From NCBI GenBank assembly GCA_015068705.1, contig SVJZ01000001.1, positions 165,875 through 229,874 of the forward strand: a stretch of 64,000 nt of DNA, read 5' to 3'. The notes below the pieces were generated by a model. The model was not told where the DNA came from. It was given only the letters and a program-made list of their open reading frames with translations, and did no database searches. Origin of the DNA: Oscillospiraceae bacterium. GTDB lineage: Bacteria; Bacillota; Clostridia; UMGS1810. The position numbers and the translations under genes are program-made. Of this stretch, positions 43,087 to 52,164 are shown in pieces. Within the stretch, counting starts at the first letter, position 1. Each line of letters starts with the position of its first letter.

Positions 43087-44275
43087 AAATCAAATTATTT
43101 CGGATGACAAACAATATTACATGAATACCTTTGGTGACCGTATTCCGTTGGCATTTACCCACGGCGATGGCATCACCCTGTATCATGAAAATGGCGATGC
43201 ATACAAAGATTTTTTTGCAGGAATTGCGGTATCGGCACTCGGTCACAGCCACCCCAAACTGGTGGAGGCACTGCGTGACCAGGTGGGAAAGGTGCTCCAC
43301 ACCTCCTCCCTCTACTACATAGAAAACCAGGCCTCTCTTGCCAAAGCACTTTGCGAGGCTTCCTGCTTTGACAAGGCATTTTTCTGTAATTCGGGTGCTG
43401 AAGCAAATGAAGGTGCCATCAAGCTTGCCAGAAAATATTTTTACGAGCGAAATATCAACCGGTTTGAAATCATCACCATGGAAAAATCCTTCCATGGCAG
43501 AACCATTACCACCGCAACCGCAACCGGACAGGAAAAATATTCCCGTCCCTATGCACCGCTTACACCCGGCTTTTGCTATGTACCCATCAACGATATCGCG
43601 GCACTGAAAAATGCCGTTACTGACCGCACTGCGGCAATCATGCTCGAACTCATTCAGGGCGAAAGCGGCGTGCACCCTGCCACGGCAGAATATGTGCAGG
43701 CAGTGCGTGACATCTGCGACAAGCATGGCATCCTGATGATTGTGGACGAGGTGCAGACCGGCATCGGTCGTACCGGTTCGCTGTTTGCCTACCAGCAATA
43801 CGGCGTGGAGCCGGATATCCTCACCCTTGCAAAGGCACTGGGCGGCGGCGTTCCCATTGGCGCAGTGCTGGCAAATGACTGTGCGGCAGATGCATTCCAT
43901 CCGGGCGACCACGGCACCACCTTTGGCGGCAATCCTCTCGCAACCCGTGCAGGTCTTACCGTACTCCAAACCATTGCCGAGGAGCACTTAACCGAAAATG
44001 CAAAAGAAGTGGGCAACTACTTTACCGATAAACTATCCGCACTCAACTCCCCTCTCATTTCCGAGGTACGGGGCATGGGTCTGATGATTGGCGTGGAATT
44101 TTCCTCACCGGTTGCACGCGATGCATGGCGTGCTCTGCTGGATGCGCACTATCTTACCGGGTGTGTGGGCGATACGGTACTTCGTATCCTGCCGCCGCTC
44201 ATCCTCACCAAGCAGGATGTGGATGAATTTATCACTTCATTTGCCGAAATTCTTTCCAAAATCAAGGAGGACTAA
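43082..44275 (+). CDS. argD: Acetylornithine aminotransferase
   Basis: The 397-residue class III PLP aminotransferase of arginine synthesis has GIAVSALGHSHPKLVEAL, FCNSGAEANEGAIKLARKY, the acidic IVDEVQTGIGRTGSLFA and the PLP lysine in TLAKALGGGVPIGAVL near residue 245. Together with argF it covers the ornithine part of the pathway; argB, argC, argJ, argG and argH are not nearby. ATG at 43082 is about 10 nt after AAAGGAG. Expression is probably under ArgR through the overlapping operators. Confidence 0.95.
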   Translation: MINQIISDDKQYYMNTFGDRIPLAFTHGDGITLYHENGDAYKDFFAGIAVSALGHSHPKLVEALRDQVGKVLHTSSLYYIENQASLAKALCEASCFDKAFFCNSGAEANEGAIKLARKYFYERNINRFEIITMEKSFHGRTITTATATGQEKYSRPYAPLTPGFCYVPINDIAALKNAVTDRTAAIMLELIQGESGVHPATAEYVQAVRDICDKHGILMIVDEVQTGIGRTGSLFAYQQYGVEPDILTLAKALGGGVPIGAVLANDCAADAFHPGDHGTTFGGNPLATRAGLTVLQTIAEEHLTENAKEVGNYFTDKLSALNSPLISEVRGMGLMIGVEFSSPVARDAWRALLDAHYLTGCVGDTVLRILPPLILTKQDVDEFITSFAEILSKIKED

Positions 44276-44278
44276 TCC

Positions 44279-45208
44279 ATGAAACATCTGATCAGCTTAA
44301 ATGATTGCACCCCCCAAGAGGTGGAAAATCTTTTAACTCTTGCCGCACGGCTCAAACGTGAAACAAAAGCAGGCATTCCCCACCCCATTCTGGCGGGCAA
44401 AACACTGGGTATGATTTTTACCAAATCCTCTACCCGCACCCGTGTATCCTTTGAGGTGGGTATGTATCAGCTGGGCGGCCATGCCCTCTTTTTGAGCGGC
44501 AATGACATCCAGCTCGGACGTGGCGAAACCATCTACGATACCGCAAATGTGCTTTCCCGTTATCTGGACGGCATCATGATCCGCACCTTTGACCATCAGG
44601 ATGTGCTTGACCTTGCCAAATATGGCTCCATTCCCATCATCAACGGCCTGACCGACTATCTGCACCCCTGTCAGGTGTTGGCAGACCTTTTGACGGTATA
44701 CGAACACAAGGGCAAACTCAAAGGTCTCAAAGCCGCCTATGTGGGTGACGGAAACAACATGGCAAATTCTCTCCTCTACGGTTGCGTCAAGGTTGGCATG
44801 GACATTGCCGTTGCCGCACCCCAGGGCTATCAGCCGCCGGATGAAGTGGTTGCAAACGCCAAGGAAACTGCAAAACAGACCGGTTGCACGGTTACCATCA
44901 CCGATGACAAATGGGAAGCAGTCAAAGATGCCGATGTGGTCATCACCGACACATGGGTCAGCATGGGGCAGGAGGAAGAAAAAGCTGCACGGCTTAAAAT
45001 CTTCTCCCCCTACCAGATAGACAGTGCCCTGCTTGCCACCGCAAAACCGGATGCCATTTTCCTGCATTGTCTGCCTGCATATCGTGGGTATGAAATGACA
45101 GAAGAGGTCATTGACGGACCGCAGTCGGTCATCTTTGACGAGGCAGAAAATCGTCTGCATGCACAAAAAGCCGTATTGGCAACATTATTAGGAGGAGTTC
45201 AGGTATGA
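44279..45208 (+). CDS. argF: Ornithine carbamoyltransferase
   Basis: The 309-residue enzyme makes citrulline from ornithine and carbamoyl phosphate. It shows the carbamoyl-phosphate motif KSSTRTRVSFEVG, the NGLTDYLHPCQ strand, VGDGNNMANSL, WVSMGQE and the ornithine-binding FLHCLPA. It starts 3 nt after argD with AAGGAGGAC upstream and overlaps the next gene by 4 nt (ATGA). Confidence 0.97.
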   Translation: MKHLISLNDCTPQEVENLLTLAARLKRETKAGIPHPILAGKTLGMIFTKSSTRTRVSFEVGMYQLGGHALFLSGNDIQLGRGETIYDTANVLSRYLDGIMIRTFDHQDVLDLAKYGSIPIINGLTDYLHPCQVLADLLTVYEHKGKLKGLKAAYVGDGNNMANSLLYGCVKVGMDIAVAAPQGYQPPDEVVANAKETAKQTGCTVTITDDKWEAVKDADVVITDTWVSMGQEEEKAARLKIFSPYQIDSALLATAKPDAIFLHCLPAYRGYEMTEEVIDGPQSVIFDEAENRLHAQKAVLATLLGGVQV

Positions 45209-45684
45209 TAAACGCAGGTTTTGAAATCCGCAATGCCGCCATGGAGGATGCGGAACAAATTCAACAGATTACCCATGAGGCATTTGAAAAATATATCGAG
45301 CTGGCAGGTATCGACGGCACCATCGCCGCACTGGAAGAAAGCATTGAGGATATCAAAAAAGATATCGCCGAAAATCTGGTGCTGGTTGCCTATATCAACG
45401 GACGGGTTGTGGGCAGTGTGCGTGTAAAACTCACCGAGGACCACACCGCATATCTGAGCCGTTTCGGTGTAAACCCCAATTTCCAGAATCTCGGTATCGG
45501 TAAAGCACTGATGAATCTGGTGGATATCAATATGAAAGTGCTGGGTGTAAAACAGCTCCAGCTCCACACCGGTGCAAAAATCACTGGTCTGGTGCGCTTC
45601 TACTACGGACGTGGGTTCTATATCGATTCCACCAATAAAGATCGTGGCTACATCCGCGCCCTGTTGTGCAAAGATTATGCATAA
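45205..45684 (+). CDS. GNAT acetyltransferase in the arg cluster
   Basis: The 159-residue GNAT protein has acetyl-CoA loop GVNPNFQNLGIGKALMNLVD near residue 90 and C-terminal FYYGRGFYIDSTNKDRGYIRALL. It overlaps argF by 4 nt and so is translationally coupled to arginine synthesis. An N-acetylglutamate synthase role (the first arginine step, done by GNATs in some bacteria) is a reasonable but unproven reading; no canonical argA or argJ is present. AGGAGG precedes the ATG. Confidence 0.82.
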   Translation: MINAGFEIRNAAMEDAEQIQQITHEAFEKYIELAGIDGTIAALEESIEDIKKDIAENLVLVAYINGRVVGSVRVKLTEDHTAYLSRFGVNPNFQNLGIGKALMNLVDINMKVLGVKQLQLHTGAKITGLVRFYYGRGFYIDSTNKDRGYIRALLCKDYA

Positions 45685-46297
45685 CCGCTATGTAGTAAAC
45701 CCTGCCGACGTAGCACGGTATCTGGGCTATCAGGGTACGCCCGATGAGGGTGTAAGTCGGCTCATCACCCATTGTATCAACGAATTAGAGCAAACCATCC
45801 ATCCGCGTTGTCATTGGCAGATTTTTGACGGCGCGGTTTTGCGTACCATGGGATTTCCTGCCACCACGCCAAAAGCGGCACTCATTGCCGCCACCCTCGG
45901 CGCAGAGGCAGATATTCTCCTGCACCGCTATCAGAAAACCGATATGACCCGCGCCACCGTGCTCAATACTTGTGCAAACGTGCTCATCGGCGTGGTATGT
46001 GACGTGGCAGCAGAGCAAATTGCCCGTGCCGTGCGCGACGAAGGACTTTACCTCCATCCACGCACCGAACCGGGATGCGGCGAAATCCCCATCAGCGTGC
46101 AAGGGGCGTTGCTCCGTCTGCTTTCGGCAGACAAGCACATCGGTGTAACGGCAAACCCGTCTGGCGTTCTGCTTCCCTCAAAATCCATGACGGCATTTGT
46201 GCCGCTTGCTCCCACCCCGTCCAAATGCAAAGGCGGTTGCGTATTATGCGGTAAAACCGATTGTCCCTATCGAATTTACTCCGAAAGGAATGAATAA
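45677..46297 (+). CDS. Methionine synthase reactivation-domain protein (vitamin B12-dependent MetH activation family)
   Basis: The 206-residue protein resembles the MetH activation domain fold (GFPATTPKAALIAATLGAEADILLHRY, VGVVCDVAAEQIARAV-like core, and GLYLHPRTEPGCGEIPIS). It ends in a Cys-rich tail (CKGGCVLCGKTDCPYR). In long MetH this domain binds S-adenosylmethionine and rescues oxidised cobalamin; here it is a separate gene just before metH, which lacks it. It overlaps the GNAT gene by 8 nt. The Cys-rich tail could ligate an iron-sulfur cluster or zinc. Confidence 0.88.
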   Translation: MHNRYVVNPADVARYLGYQGTPDEGVSRLITHCINELEQTIHPRCHWQIFDGAVLRTMGFPATTPKAALIAATLGAEADILLHRYQKTDMTRATVLNTCANVLIGVVCDVAAEQIARAVRDEGLYLHPRTEPGCGEIPISVQGALLRLLSADKHIGVTANPSGVLLPSKSMTAFVPLAPTPSKCKGGCVLCGKTDCPYRIYSERNE

Positions 46298-46301
46298 ATC
46301 C

Positions 46302-48662
46302 ATGAATCAATTTTTGATACTTGACGGCGGAATGGGCACCATGCTCCAAAAAGCAGGATTGGCAGGGGGTGAATTGCCCGAACTGATCAACCTCACCCAT
46401 CCTGAAACGGTTACCAATATCCACCTTTCCTATCTGGAAGCAGGTGCGCAGGTCGTTACCGCGAATACCTTTGGAGCAAATTCCTATAAGCTCGGCGATT
46501 GCGGTCACAGTGTAGAAGAACTGGTAACCGCCGCCATATCCCTTGCCAAGCAGGCAGTTGCCCAAAGCGGAAAGGAGGCACGGGTCGCCCTGGATATCGG
46601 TCCACTTGGTCAGTTACTCGCGCCGCTGGGTACCCTTTCGTTTGAAGATGCCGTTTCTATCTTTGCACGCACGGTAAAGGCAGGAGTAGCAGCAGGTGCC
46701 GACCTTGTACTCATCGAAACCATGTCCGACCTGTACGAGGCAAAAGCCGCAGTGCTTGCCGCAAAAGAAAACTGCTCCCTTCCGGTGTGGTGCACCATGA
46801 CCTTTGACGAACACGGGCGCACGCTTACCGGCTCTGAGGTGCCTGCTGTAGTAGCAACCCTGGAGGGTCTGCGTTGCGATGCCATCGGGTTAAACTGCGG
46901 CAGAGGGCCTATGCAGAGCAGGGAAATTGCCCGTTTATTCTCCCGGTATGCCTCTGTGCCGGTAATTGTCCAGCCCAACGCAGGTATGCCCGTCTATCGT
47001 GACGGACAAACCACCTACGATATTGATGCGGCGGAATTTGCCGCACAGATGCGGGAAATTGCAGGCTTTGGCGTGCAGATGCTGGGCGGTTGCTGCGGCA
47101 CCACCCCCGACCATATCCAGGCATTAACACAAGCCGTGGCGGATTTGCCCTTTTACCCCCCCACTTACCACAATCATACCATCGTCTGCTCCTATGCAAA
47201 GTGGGCAGAGGCATGTGGTATGCCGTTGGTGGTGGGTGAACGCATCAACCCCACCGGAAAGAAAAAGTTCAAAGAGGCCCTTCGCGCAGGTGATATGGAC
47301 TACATCTTAAATGAAGCACTTGCCCAGACAGATGCCGGATGCGATATTCTGGATGTCAATGTGGGTATTCCCGATATCGACGAAACCGCTATGATGATTG
47401 CAGCCGTGCAGGAAATTCAGGCGGTAACAAGCATTCCGCTTCAACTCGATTCCTCCTCCCCCCAAACTCTTGCCGCCGCCATGCGCATCTACAATGGCAA
47501 ACCGGTGGTAAACGCGGTAAATGGCAAACAAGAGGTAATGGAGCAGGTGTTTCCCCTCATCGCCAAATACGGCGGTGTGGTAATCGGACTTACTCTGGAC
47601 GAAAACGGCATCCCTTCCAAAGCAGAAGAGCGGTTTGCCATTGCAGAAAAAATCGTAACAACCGCCGCAAAATACGGCATTGCAACAAAGGATATTGTAA
47701 TCGACACCCTTACCCTTACCGCCAGTGCACAACAGGAAGATGTGATGGAAACGGTGCGCGCGCTCTCCATGGTAAAAGAAAAATTGGGCGTAAAAACCGT
47801 GCTTGGCGTATCCAACGTTTCGTTTGGTCTGCCTGCCCGCGAAACGGTAAATGCCACCTTCCTCACCATCGCACTGCATGAGGGACTGGATTTTTGCATC
47901 ATCAATCCCCGTTCGGAAATCATGATGGGTGCCCTGCGTGCCTATAACGTACTGGCAAACCACGACAAACACGCCGAACAGTTCATTGCCGCTATGGGTA
48001 ATGTTTCAGCGACTACACCTGCCGTCACAACGCAGGAGAATCGTTCTCTTGCCGAGTTGGTTCGACGTGGACTAAAGGACGAGGCGGCTCTCTCTGCCAC
48101 CCGTGCACTGGACGCAGGCGAAAGCCCCATGTCACTGATTGAGCAACAAATTATGCCTGCCCTGGATGATGTGGGCAGACAATTTGAGCAAAAAACCATG
48201 TTCCTGCCCCAACTGATTCAATCGGCAGAAACTGCCAAAGCTGCATTTGCGGTCATCCGCGAGCGTATGCCCCGTGCGCAGGGCGAGTCCAAGGGAAAAA
48301 CCGTATTGGCAACCGTTTATGGCGATGTGCATGATATCGGCAAAAACATTGTCAAATTACTTTTGGAGAACTATGGCTTTGATGTCATCGACCTGGGCAA
48401 AAACGTTCCTGCCGAGCAGGTAGTGGAAACAGTAAAGGCACACAACATCCGCCTTTTGGGGTTATCTGCGTTGATGACCACCACGGTGGTAAACATGGAA
48501 GATACCATCCAGAAGGTGCGTGCTGCCTGCCCTGATTGCCGCATTGTGGTGGGTGGTGCGGTTCTTACCGCAGACTATGCTGATCAGATTGGTGCGGATT
48601 TTTACGGCGAGGATGCCCTTGCCACTGTGCGTATTGCCGAGCAGGTATTTTCAAAAAATTAA
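46302..48662 (+). CDS. metH: Cobalamin-dependent methionine synthase, short form
   Basis: The 786-residue enzyme transfers methyl from methyl-THF to homocysteine. Order: homocysteine-binding barrel (LDGGMGTMLQKAG; zinc cysteines near GLNCGRGP and MLGGCCGT), pterin-binding domain (VGERINPTGKKKFKEAL, ILDVNVGIPDIDE), cobalamin cap, and the B12 domain with GDVHDIGKNIVKLLLENYGF and GLSALMTTT. The reactivation domain of about 330 residues is absent and is supplied by the preceding gene. ATG at 46302 is favoured over 46290 because AAAGGAATGA occupies the latter. Confidence 0.96.
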   Translation: MNQFLILDGGMGTMLQKAGLAGGELPELINLTHPETVTNIHLSYLEAGAQVVTANTFGANSYKLGDCGHSVEELVTAAISLAKQAVAQSGKEARVALDIGPLGQLLAPLGTLSFEDAVSIFARTVKAGVAAGADLVLIETMSDLYEAKAAVLAAKENCSLPVWCTMTFDEHGRTLTGSEVPAVVATLEGLRCDAIGLNCGRGPMQSREIARLFSRYASVPVIVQPNAGMPVYRDGQTTYDIDAAEFAAQMREIAGFGVQMLGGCCGTTPDHIQALTQAVADLPFYPPTYHNHTIVCSYAKWAEACGMPLVVGERINPTGKKKFKEALRAGDMDYILNEALAQTDAGCDILDVNVGIPDIDETAMMIAAVQEIQAVTSIPLQLDSSSPQTLAAAMRIYNGKPVVNAVNGKQEVMEQVFPLIAKYGGVVIGLTLDENGIPSKAEERFAIAEKIVTTAAKYGIATKDIVIDTLTLTASAQQEDVMETVRALSMVKEKLGVKTVLGVSNVSFGLPARETVNATFLTIALHEGLDFCIINPRSEIMMGALRAYNVLANHDKHAEQFIAAMGNVSATTPAVTTQENRSLAELVRRGLKDEAALSATRALDAGESPMSLIEQQIMPALDDVGRQFEQKTMFLPQLIQSAETAKAAFAVIRERMPRAQGESKGKTVLATVYGDVHDIGKNIVKLLLENYGFDVIDLGKNVPAEQVVETVKAHNIRLLGLSALMTTTVVNMEDTIQKVRAACPDCRIVVGGAVLTADYADQIGADFYGEDALATVRIAEQVFSKN

Positions 48663-48671
48663 CGCAAAACT

Positions 48672-48699
48672 AAAAACCACCCCCAGGGTGGTTTTTTTG
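48672..48699 (+). terminator. Terminator after metH
   Basis: ACCACCC and GGGTGGT form a 7-bp stem with a 3-nt loop, A-run before and T-run after. Confidence 0.9.
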
Positions 48700-48710
48700 T
48701 ATACACAAAA

Positions 48711-48738
48711 GGGCAGATACCCATTCCGGTACCTGCCC
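48711..48738 (-). terminator. Terminator after the ASKHA kinase gene
   Basis: GGGCAGATACC and GGTACCTGCCC pair (one G-U on the - strand) around a 6-nt loop, followed on the - strand by TTTTGTG. Confidence 0.8.
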
Positions 48739-48754
48739 TTTTCATCTCACAAAA

Positions 48755-50122
48755 TTATTTGATTTTCGGCAGACTTGCCGCAGCAACAGACTGACCCACT
48801 CTTCTTGCCTTTTCATCGGGAATGTGCAGTTCAATCTTTTTGCTCAGCTCGGGGAACTCCTTCTCCAGCACTTCATTTGCCTTGGAAAGGAGTATTACAC
48901 CGCCCTTACCACTGGTTACTCTGCCCATAATGAGCACATGCTTGATATCATAAAACATGGAGTAATATGCAATGGTATAACCAAAATAAGTACCGATGGT
49001 ATCGTAGATGTCCGCCGCACGGGGATCATCCTGCTCCATCAGCCCCTGCACGATTTTGAGTTTTTCTGCAGGAGAAAGTGCCTCATCCAGCTCAATGCCT
49101 GCTTTGGGCGCAAGCTTGATTACCGCATCCTGGGAGAAATATTTCACACCGCAACCATAGTCGCCGCTCCACTCGTCCACCATTGCGCCCTTATTAAAGT
49201 CAACCGGCACAAATGCCAATTCGTTGAGCCAACCGGTAATGTTTCCGTCCTTATCCACATAACCTGCCGCCTCACTGGTACCCATTGCAACGCCCAGCAC
49301 ATTGTTGTCCTCCAGGCTCATTGCGCCTGCCAGTGCGGTTACATCACCATCGTTTGCAACCTCAACCGGCACATCGCCGATTTCTTTTGCAACGTCCAAA
49401 TACATGGTCTTTACATGCTTTTCAAAATCCTCGTCCGAAACCTTCAGAAACAAGGATGCAACCATGATTTTGTTGTCGATATACACACCTGCGGAAGATA
49501 CGCCGATGGCGTCCACTCTGGGCATATGGGATGCCGCAGTTTTCATTGCATTTAAGATGCCCTCATAGTGATACATGGGATCACTTTGTAGTTTGGGGAA
49601 CCATACCACTTCTTCCGAATAAACGGTTTCACCATCCACAACTGCCGACACCTTGCGGTCACTTCCACCTGCGTCAAAACCGATACGGCAACCGTCCAGA
49701 TGACGTCCTACCGGAGACGCCGCATCATTTTCAGCAGGCATTTCGGCAATATCTGCCACATACACTACCTCAAACGGTTTCTCATACACGCGAGCCATAA
49801 AGTTAAAATCAAACTCTCTTGCGCCGCCCACACTATAATCCGCAGCAATGCGGTCATAGATGTATTTGGAGCCGCCAATGTATACTTTGTATCCACCCTT
49901 TGCCCAAAGCAGGGTTTTGATGATTCTCTCTGCAATACCGTAGTTTTCCTCATCGTGACCGGTGTTTTCCTTGTACATATCCATGCGATATATAGCGGTC
50001 AGCCCGCCGTTTCTTTCCACGGCAATCACAAGCTCCTGCGACTCGGCATTTGCCACTGCCGCTTTAAAGACGTTGATTACCTTTGCCATAGGCATAAATT
50101 CCGGTTCTAATTTTGCAATCAT
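48755..50122 (-). CDS. ROK/ASKHA sugar kinase with N-terminal extension
   Basis: The 455-residue protein has a 140-residue N-terminal region of unknown type (VINVFKAAVANAESQELVIAVE, then FNFMARVYEKPFEVVYV). An ASKHA kinase domain follows (GCRIGFDAGGSDRKVSAV near 145, VEVANDGDVTALAG, GVAMGTSEAAGYV, LIMGRVTSGKGG near 410). No ROK zinc motif is visible. It starts 2 nt after nagA ends, so amino-sugar substrates such as GlcNAc are plausible, but the sugar is unproven. AAAGGAG precedes the ATG. Confidence 0.82.
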   Translation of the reverse strand: MIAKLEPEFMPMAKVINVFKAAVANAESQELVIAVERNGGLTAIYRMDMYKENTGHDEENYGIAERIIKTLLWAKGGYKVYIGGSKYIYDRIAADYSVGGAREFDFNFMARVYEKPFEVVYVADIAEMPAENDAASPVGRHLDGCRIGFDAGGSDRKVSAVVDGETVYSEEVVWFPKLQSDPMYHYEGILNAMKTAASHMPRVDAIGVSSAGVYIDNKIMVASLFLKVSDEDFEKHVKTMYLDVAKEIGDVPVEVANDGDVTALAGAMSLEDNNVLGVAMGTSEAAGYVDKDGNITGWLNELAFVPVDFNKGAMVDEWSGDYGCGVKYFSQDAVIKLAPKAGIELDEALSPAEKLKIVQGLMEQDDPRAADIYDTIGTYFGYTIAYYSMFYDIKHVLIMGRVTSGKGGVILLSKANEVLEKEFPELSKKIELHIPDEKARRVGQSVAAASLPKIK

Positions 50123-50124
50123 AT

Positions 50125-51270
50125 TTATTCTCCTTTGTATTGAATTTCACCGCCGAGGATGGTCGTTTTCACCTGGAACGCCTCGTTGGCAATCATAAAA
50201 TCTGCACGTTTCCCAACCTCGATTGAGCCAATCTCCTTGTCCTCGCCCAGTGCAGTTGCCGGGTTTAAGGATGCACATGCAACCGCCTCGTGGAGAGGTA
50301 AACCAGAGTTGGTATACAGATTATATACTGCTTCATTGAGCTTTAACACACTTCCGGCAATGGTACCATCGGGCATCAGGCACTGAATGCCCTCTTTATG
50401 TACCGGTTGACCACCCAGTGTGTAGTCGCCGTCTGGCATACCGCCTGCTCTGATACAATCGGTAATCAGGCAGAGCTTGTCGCCCTTGATTTTTGCAATC
50501 AATCCAAACAGACCCTTGCTCACATGGAAGGTGTCCGCAATCAGCTCCACACTCACATTGTCACTGGATAACGCCGCCCCCACAACACCGGGACTGCGGT
50601 GAGAAAGTGCCGTCATGGCGTTAAACAGATGGGTGGTGTGACGCACACCCTTTTGCACGCCTGCCATTGCCTCTTCAAAAGTAGCATTGGTGTGTCCCAT
50701 CGAAACGAGTACATCGGTATCCTTGCATACCGTTTCAATGCATTCGTCTGCGCCATCCACCTCGGGGGCAACAGTAAAGAGCTTTACCACATCCTCATGC
50801 TTTTTGATAAATTCGGCATCCGGCTTTAAAATATGTTCTTCCGCCTGCGCGCCCTTCTTGGCGGCATTGATAAACGGGCCTTCACTGTTTACGCCCAAAA
50901 TTCTGGCGCCATAATATCCCTCGCTGTTTTTCACCTTGCGAACCGCATCAAATGCAGCTTCAATTTCGGCTTTGGAAACGGTCATGGTGGTGGGACACCA
51001 GGCGGTAACACCATTTTTGATAATTCCCTCCGCCATTTTCTTGATACCGTCTGCATCACCATCCGACACATCCGCCCCCAGATAGCCGTGAATGTGCATA
51101 TCCACCAAACCGGGCGATACATAGTTTCCGCCTGCGTCAATCAGGTCATATTCCGCCATGTCTATCTCGTTTTGCGGAACAATCTTTTCGATTTTCTCGC
51201 CAAAAACAATCGCCAGATCATCGGCAACACGGTCTTTTAAAATAACCTTGCCGTTTACAATACATTTCAT
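50125..51270 (-). CDS. nagA: N-acetylglucosamine-6-phosphate deacetylase
   Basis: The 381-residue amidohydrolase makes glucosamine 6-phosphate from GlcNAc-6P. It has the metal motif GLVDMHIHGYLGADVSDG (HxH near residue 55), EGPFINAAKKGAQ, SMGHTNATFE, THLFNAM and the catalytic aspartate in LITDCIRAGGM. ATG at 51270 follows AAGGAG; earlier in-frame codons lack a ribosome site. It pairs with the ASKHA kinase directly downstream. Confidence 0.95.
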   Translation of the reverse strand: MKCIVNGKVILKDRVADDLAIVFGEKIEKIVPQNEIDMAEYDLIDAGGNYVSPGLVDMHIHGYLGADVSDGDADGIKKMAEGIIKNGVTAWCPTTMTVSKAEIEAAFDAVRKVKNSEGYYGARILGVNSEGPFINAAKKGAQAEEHILKPDAEFIKKHEDVVKLFTVAPEVDGADECIETVCKDTDVLVSMGHTNATFEEAMAGVQKGVRHTTHLFNAMTALSHRSPGVVGAALSSDNVSVELIADTFHVSKGLFGLIAKIKGDKLCLITDCIRAGGMPDGDYTLGGQPVHKEGIQCLMPDGTIAGSVLKLNEAVYNLYTNSGLPLHEAVACASLNPATALGEDKEIGSIEVGKRADFMIANEAFQVKTTILGGEIQYKGE

Positions 51271-51305
51271 TGTATTTTTCTCCTTCCAACACATGATTGC
51301 AATAC

Positions 51306-51333
51306 CTTATATTAACATATTTTTAAGGTCCAA
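51306..51333 (-). promoter_or_regulatory. Promoter of nagA and the kinase
   Basis: On the - strand TTGGAC (51333-51328), 16 nt, then TATAAG (51311-51306), 35 nt before the nagA ATG. Confidence 0.6.
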
Positions 51334-51384
51334 ATCAACTTGTTATCCCGTTTTGGACAATTTTCGCACCCTTTTGGGCAAATT

Positions 51385-52074
51385 TTACACCACATAAAAC
51401 AGAATGCAGAAAAAATGACACAAGCTTGCAAGATTGACAAACAAATGAAATACCGAATGCATATAGCGCAACTTTTTCTTTTTGCCCAATCCATAGAGCA
51501 CTGCACCAATGGTGTATAGCACCCCTCCTGCAATCAGGAAAAGCGCACCGCCAAAACCAATGGCGCGGTATGTAATGGACCAGAATCCCACCACGCACCA
51601 TCCCATTCCGAGATAGCATATCATGGAAAGCTTTTTGTACTTGTTTAAATCGATGGCAGTAAAGGTTGCAGCAAATGCAGTTACCGCCCATATAATGCCA
51701 AACAGCACCCAACCGGTAGCGGTATTTTGACCCCTTACCGCACAAAGAGCGATGGGAGTATATGTGCCCGCAATCATCAGGTAGATGGAACAGTGGTCGA
51801 TAATCTGCAACACTTTTTTCCCGGTACAGGGTTTTAACCCGTGGTATACACTGGACATGGTAAAAAGAACAATTACCGTAGCGCCATATATTGCAGAAGA
51901 AACCACGCCCATTACATTATGATGCACTGCCGCCATAATGACACACAACACCAGATATGCAACACCCCATGCCGCTCCCACAATGTGAGAAGTCATGTTG
52001 AAAATTTCTTCCCCCTTGGTGTAGGTGGGCAAAATCCGTTCGCTCAATTTCTGCCGTTTCACTTTTTCGCTCAT
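51385..52074 (-). CDS. Hemolysin III family membrane protein (YqfA/PAQR type)
   Basis: The 229-residue protein has seven hydrophobic segments and the conserved His/Ser/Asp residues of this family: SSVYHGL near residue 75, IDHCSIYLMIAGTYTP near 92 and HSVFHLFVNLA near 208. These form a metal site in PAQR proteins. Despite the name, a role as a toxin is not established. ATG at 52074 fits the AAAGGATGTGA ribosome element better than GTG at 52083. Confidence 0.92.
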   Translation of the reverse strand: MSEKVKRQKLSERILPTYTKGEEIFNMTSHIVGAAWGVAYLVLCVIMAAVHHNVMGVVSSAIYGATVIVLFTMSSVYHGLKPCTGKKVLQIIDHCSIYLMIAGTYTPIALCAVRGQNTATGWVLFGIIWAVTAFAATFTAIDLNKYKKLSMICYLGMGWCVVGFWSITYRAIGFGGALFLIAGGVLYTIGAVLYGLGKKKKLRYMHSVFHLFVNLASLCHFFCILFYVV

Positions 52075-52164
52075 ATGTGTCACATCCTTTTTTCGTCATA
52101 ATCCGATTGGGGTAATCCAAATTCCCCTTCCGTGCTCTTTTTTGAAAAAAGCGATCGCTTCCTC

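Noticed and set aside
43037..43987. Long frames opposite argD and, at 44333-45166, opposite argF
   Set aside because: Both are shadows of well-motifed enzymes on the other strand, with no ribosome site or recognisable domain.
47307..47972. 221-codon frame opposite metH
   Set aside because: Antisense shadow of the pterin-binding domain; no start signal and odd composition.
52147..52158. GCGATCGC-containing palindrome after the SGNH gene as a HIP1-like repeat
   Set aside because: A single copy with a four-base stem in a non-cyanobacterial context; at best a weak hairpin before a short T-run.
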